Part shown: one piece after another, positions 14,374 through 15,725 of the stretch
Layout of the letters: each line of letters opens with the position of its first letter
Numbering within the stretch: position 1 is the first letter of the stretch
Made by a program: the position numbers and the translations under genes
Source: an uncultured Oscillospiraceae bacterium
GTDB lineage: Bacteria; Bacillota; Clostridia; Oscillospirales; Oscillospiraceae
Direction of reading: 5' to 3'
Assembly: GCA_934668285.1 (NCBI GenBank)
Contig: CAKUNB010000024.1
Span: 1 to 15,725 of the forward strand
DNA length: 15,725 bases
The notes under the pieces: generated by a model
What the model was told of the DNA's origin: nothing
The model's input: the letters and a program-made list of their open reading frames with translations, nothing else
The model's database searches: none

Positions 14374-15133
14374 GCACATTCACTCTTTCTGTTTTCGTGC
14401 AGCGCCCGCTGGCCGGATCGACGGTGAAGATGCAGCCCTCGAGCTTGCACGGGCCGTGCGCCGGTTCGTAGCGGCGGGGCAGGTCGCCCATGAATTTTCG
14501 GATGGAAATTTCCGGCTGGATGCCCAGCACGCTGTCGATCGGGCCGGTCATGCCGAGGTCGGTGATGTAGCCCGTTCCTTTCGGCAGGATACGCGCGTCG
14601 GCGGTCTGGACGTGCGTGTGCGTTCCCCAGACGGCACTGACGCGTCCGTCGAGCAGGTAGCCCATCGCGAGCTTTTCCGACGTAGCCTCGGCGTGCAGCT
14701 CAACGAAGATGAGCTTCGTGTTGATTTTTTGCAGCAGCCGCTCGACCAGCGGGAAGGGGTTCGACGGCGTGTAGTCCATGCTCACCCGCCCGATCAGGTC
14801 GATCACCGCCACCTCGCCGAGCGGCGTTTCAAACACGCCCCAGCCGCGCCCCGGCTGCTGCGGCGGCAGATTCGCCGGACGCAGCACCTCGCGTGAGTCC
14901 TCGATATAGGGGATCAGCTCGCGGCGGTTCCATGTGTGGTTTCCCATCGTGATGACGTCCGCTCCGGCGTTCAGAATGTCCTCCGCCTGCTGCGGGGTCA
15001 TGCCGACCAGCGAGGCGTTTTCGCCGTTGACGACGCAGAAGTCGATCTCTCTTTCCCGCTTCAGACGCGGCAGGCGGCTTTTCAGGTACGCCAGCCCTCC
15101 CGCGGTCACGTCGCCGATTGCAAGCACTCTCAT
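14366..15133 (-). CDS. ymdB: YmdB-family metallophosphoesterase (2',3'-cAMP phosphodiesterase)
   Basis: A 255-residue protein of the YmdB family (TIGR00282 type). The metal-site residues known for YmdB are all present: Asp8 (IGDV), Glu38 and Asn39 in NGENA (36-40), Asn65 and His66 in MGNHTW (63-68), His147 (VELHAEA), and His172 and His174 in GTHTHVQT (170-177). B. subtilis YmdB hydrolyses 2',3'-cyclic nucleotides and affects biofilm and motility choice, often beside the RNase Y gene; no rny is in this window. The ATG at 15133 is chosen because AAAGGA lies 8 bases upstream, while an ATG at 15142 would leave the ribosome site directly touching the codon. It is the first gene of an operon with the YhaO/YhaN-like pair and is divergent from parB/noc. 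Confidence 0.93.
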   Translation of the reverse strand: MRVLAIGDVTAGGLAYLKSRLPRLKREREIDFCVVNGENASLVGMTPQQAEDILNAGADVITMGNHTWNRRELIPYIEDSREVLRPANLPPQQPGRGWGVFETPLGEVAVIDLIGRVSMDYTPSNPFPLVERLLQKINTKLIFVELHAEATSEKLAMGYLLDGRVSAVWGTHTHVQTADARILPKGTGYITDLGMTGPIDSVLGIQPEISIRKFMGDLPRRYEPAHGPCKLEGCIFTVDPASGRCTKTERVNVHD

Positions 15134-15141
15134 GACGGTCA

Positions 15142-15149
15142 TCCTTTCC
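15142..15149 (-). promoter_or_regulatory. Ribosome binding site fixing the ymdB start
   Basis: GGAAAGGA on the minus strand sits 8 bases before the ATG at 15133-15131 and has zero spacing to the ATG at 15142-15140. This selects the downstream start and yields the family-typical N-terminus MRVLAIGD. Confidence 0.7.
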
Positions 15150-15174
15150 GGTCAATACTAATCATCCATTGTCT

Positions 15175-15203
15175 ATTATAGCGTAAAATGTCCCAAACTA
15201 CAA
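15175..15203 (-). promoter_or_regulatory. Promoter of the ymdB-yhaO-yhaN operon
   Basis: On the minus strand a perfect TATAAT (15180-15175) is preceded by TTGTAG (15203-15198) with a 17-base spacer. The -35 matches only in TTG. The leader would be about 35 bases. The box lies in the 251-base divergent gap shared with the ParB/Noc gene. Confidence 0.65.
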
Positions 15204-15244
15204 GTCCGGCGGCGAAAATCGCGGCTGGATTTTACAAAAAGTTG

Positions 15245-15284
15245 CATTTCCCACAGATTTCCCAAGATGTTGTGGCGGGAAATG
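15245..15284. promoter_or_regulatory. Cluster of ATTTCCC/GGGAAAT half-sites (possible Noc-like operator)
   Basis: ATTTCCC occurs at 15246-15252 and again at 15257-15263 (11 bp apart), and the inverse GGGAAAT at 15277-15283; CATTTCCC/GGGAAATG form a perfect 8-bp inverted repeat with a 24-base gap. The known Noc site is ATTTCCCGGGAAAT, so these are intact half-sites but not the contiguous palindrome. The cluster lies between the ymdB promoter and the ParB/Noc gene. The remainder of the gap shows another small inverted repeat (ACGCAA 15292-15297, TTGCGT 15308-15313) and a TACAAT (15348-15353) that could be the parB/noc -10 box without a good -35. Confidence 0.4.
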
Positions 15285-15393
15285 AATAAAAACGCAATTT
15301 ATTGTGTTTGCGTCCCGCGTTTCGCGCGTTTTCGCCGCAGAAAAAGCTACAATGGAGGACGGGGAGTGATATAGTTCTATGGGAGGAACGAGT

Positions 15394-15725
15394 ATGCGAA
15401 GGAGCAGGGGGCTGATCGAAAGCGGGCGGATCGTCTATCTGCCCATCGGCCAGATCCGGCCGAATCCGTCGCAGCCGCGCCGGATCTTTGATCCGGAGGG
15501 GCTGCGGGAGCTGGCGGCGAGCATCGAGCAGTACGGCATTTTGCAGCCGCTCACCGTCCGCCGCAGCGGGGGAGACTACGAGCTGGTGGCGGGCGAACGG
15601 CGGCTCCGGGCGGCGCGGATGGCGGGCTGCCATGAGGTGCCGTGCATTTTTCTGTCGGTGGACGAGGAGCAGTCGGGCATGGTGGCGCTGGTGGAGAATT
15701 TGCAGCGCCGCGATCTGGACTACAT
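15394..15725 (+). CDS. ParB/Noc-family chromosome partition or nucleoid-occlusion protein (N-terminal part, cut by window edge)
   Basis: The first 110 residues of a ParB/Spo0J/Noc CTPase-type DNA-binding protein; the gene runs past the right edge. Visible: the ParB N-terminal domain beginning with LPIGQIRPNPSQPRRIFD (21-38), the YGILQPLTVRR segment (48-58), the nucleotide-binding motif ELVAGERRLRAARMAG (64-79), and ALVENLQRRDLDYI at the edge. The helix-turn-helix that separates ParB (parS) from Noc (NBS) specificity is not in the window. The short N-terminus lacks the amphipathic helix of B. subtilis Noc. The ATG is preceded by GGGAGG with 7-base spacing. It is divergent from the ymdB operon. 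Its ALVENLQRRDL resembles Noc ALIENLQREEL slightly more than Spo0J, but this is too little to decide. Confidence 0.93.
   Translation, partial: MRRSRGLIESGRIVYLPIGQIRPNPSQPRRIFDPEGLRELAASIEQYGILQPLTVRRSGGDYELVAGERRLRAARMAGCHEVPCIFLSVDEEQSGMVALVENLQRRDLDY

Noticed and set aside
15247..15255. TTTCCCACA as a DnaA box near a partition gene (possible origin)
   Set aside because: Two mismatches to TTATCCACA, no cluster of boxes, no dnaA or other origin genes in the window.
15311..15336. parS-like site in the CGTTTCGCGCG stretch
   Set aside because: It lacks the CACGTG centre of TGTTTCACGTGAAACA and is just a GC-rich imperfect repeat.
15232..15633. Minus-strand open frame of 133 codons opposite the ParB/Noc gene
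   Set aside because: The plus-strand reading has the ParB motif GERRLRAA and a good ribosome site; the minus reading has neither.

Overview
The window looks like a chromosomal segment of a fairly GC-rich anaerobic Firmicute, probably a clostridial (Oscillospiraceae-like) commensal. The reasons are strong AGGAGG-type ribosome sites, tightly packed co-oriented operons, a YhaO/YhaN pair, YmdB, a Noc/ParB-type protein, and scattered GTAGGG-type intergenic hairpins that I associate with this group from memory. The taxonomic call is inference. I see no tRNA, rRNA, CRISPR array, insertion sequence or phage gene.

Twelve of the thirteen genes lie on the minus strand, so transcription runs from high to low coordinates; only the last gene (ParB/Noc, cut by the right edge) is on the plus strand. 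Layout from right to left: (1) 15143-15393, a divergent control region between parB/noc and ymdB with ATTTCCC/GGGAAAT half-sites. (2) 11117-15133, a three-gene overlapping operon: ymdB (phosphodiesterase), a YhaO/SbcD-like metallophosphoesterase, and a YhaN/SbcC-like ATPase whose coiled coil carries a two-helix membrane hairpin. (3) 10154-10912, tatD-type metal-dependent hydrolase, flanked on both sides by intergenic hairpin repeats. (4) 7821-9862, a DEAD-box RNA helicase overlapping a divergent DprA/Smf-like protein by one base. (5) 5869-7710, glmS with its own very good promoter, an inverted repeat over the start of transcription, and a clear intrinsic terminator. (6) 2795-5642, the proline operon proB-proA-proC. 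(7) 1-2678, an OmpR-type response regulator, its membrane histidine kinase, and an HtrA-type membrane serine protease cut by the left edge.

The functional groups are RNA/DNA processing (ymdB, yhaO, yhaN, tatD, helicase, dprA-like), cell-wall precursor supply (glmS), complete proline synthesis from glutamate (proBAC), and envelope-stress sensing with a protease (response regulator, kinase, htrA; reminiscent of CssRS-HtrA).

The most interesting non-coding signals are a perfect 45-bp palindrome just upstream of the response regulator that contains two TTCAC direct repeats 11 bp apart, the inverted repeat at the glmS promoter, the modular hairpin-repeat family in three intergenic gaps, and Noc-like half-sites beside a Noc/ParB gene.
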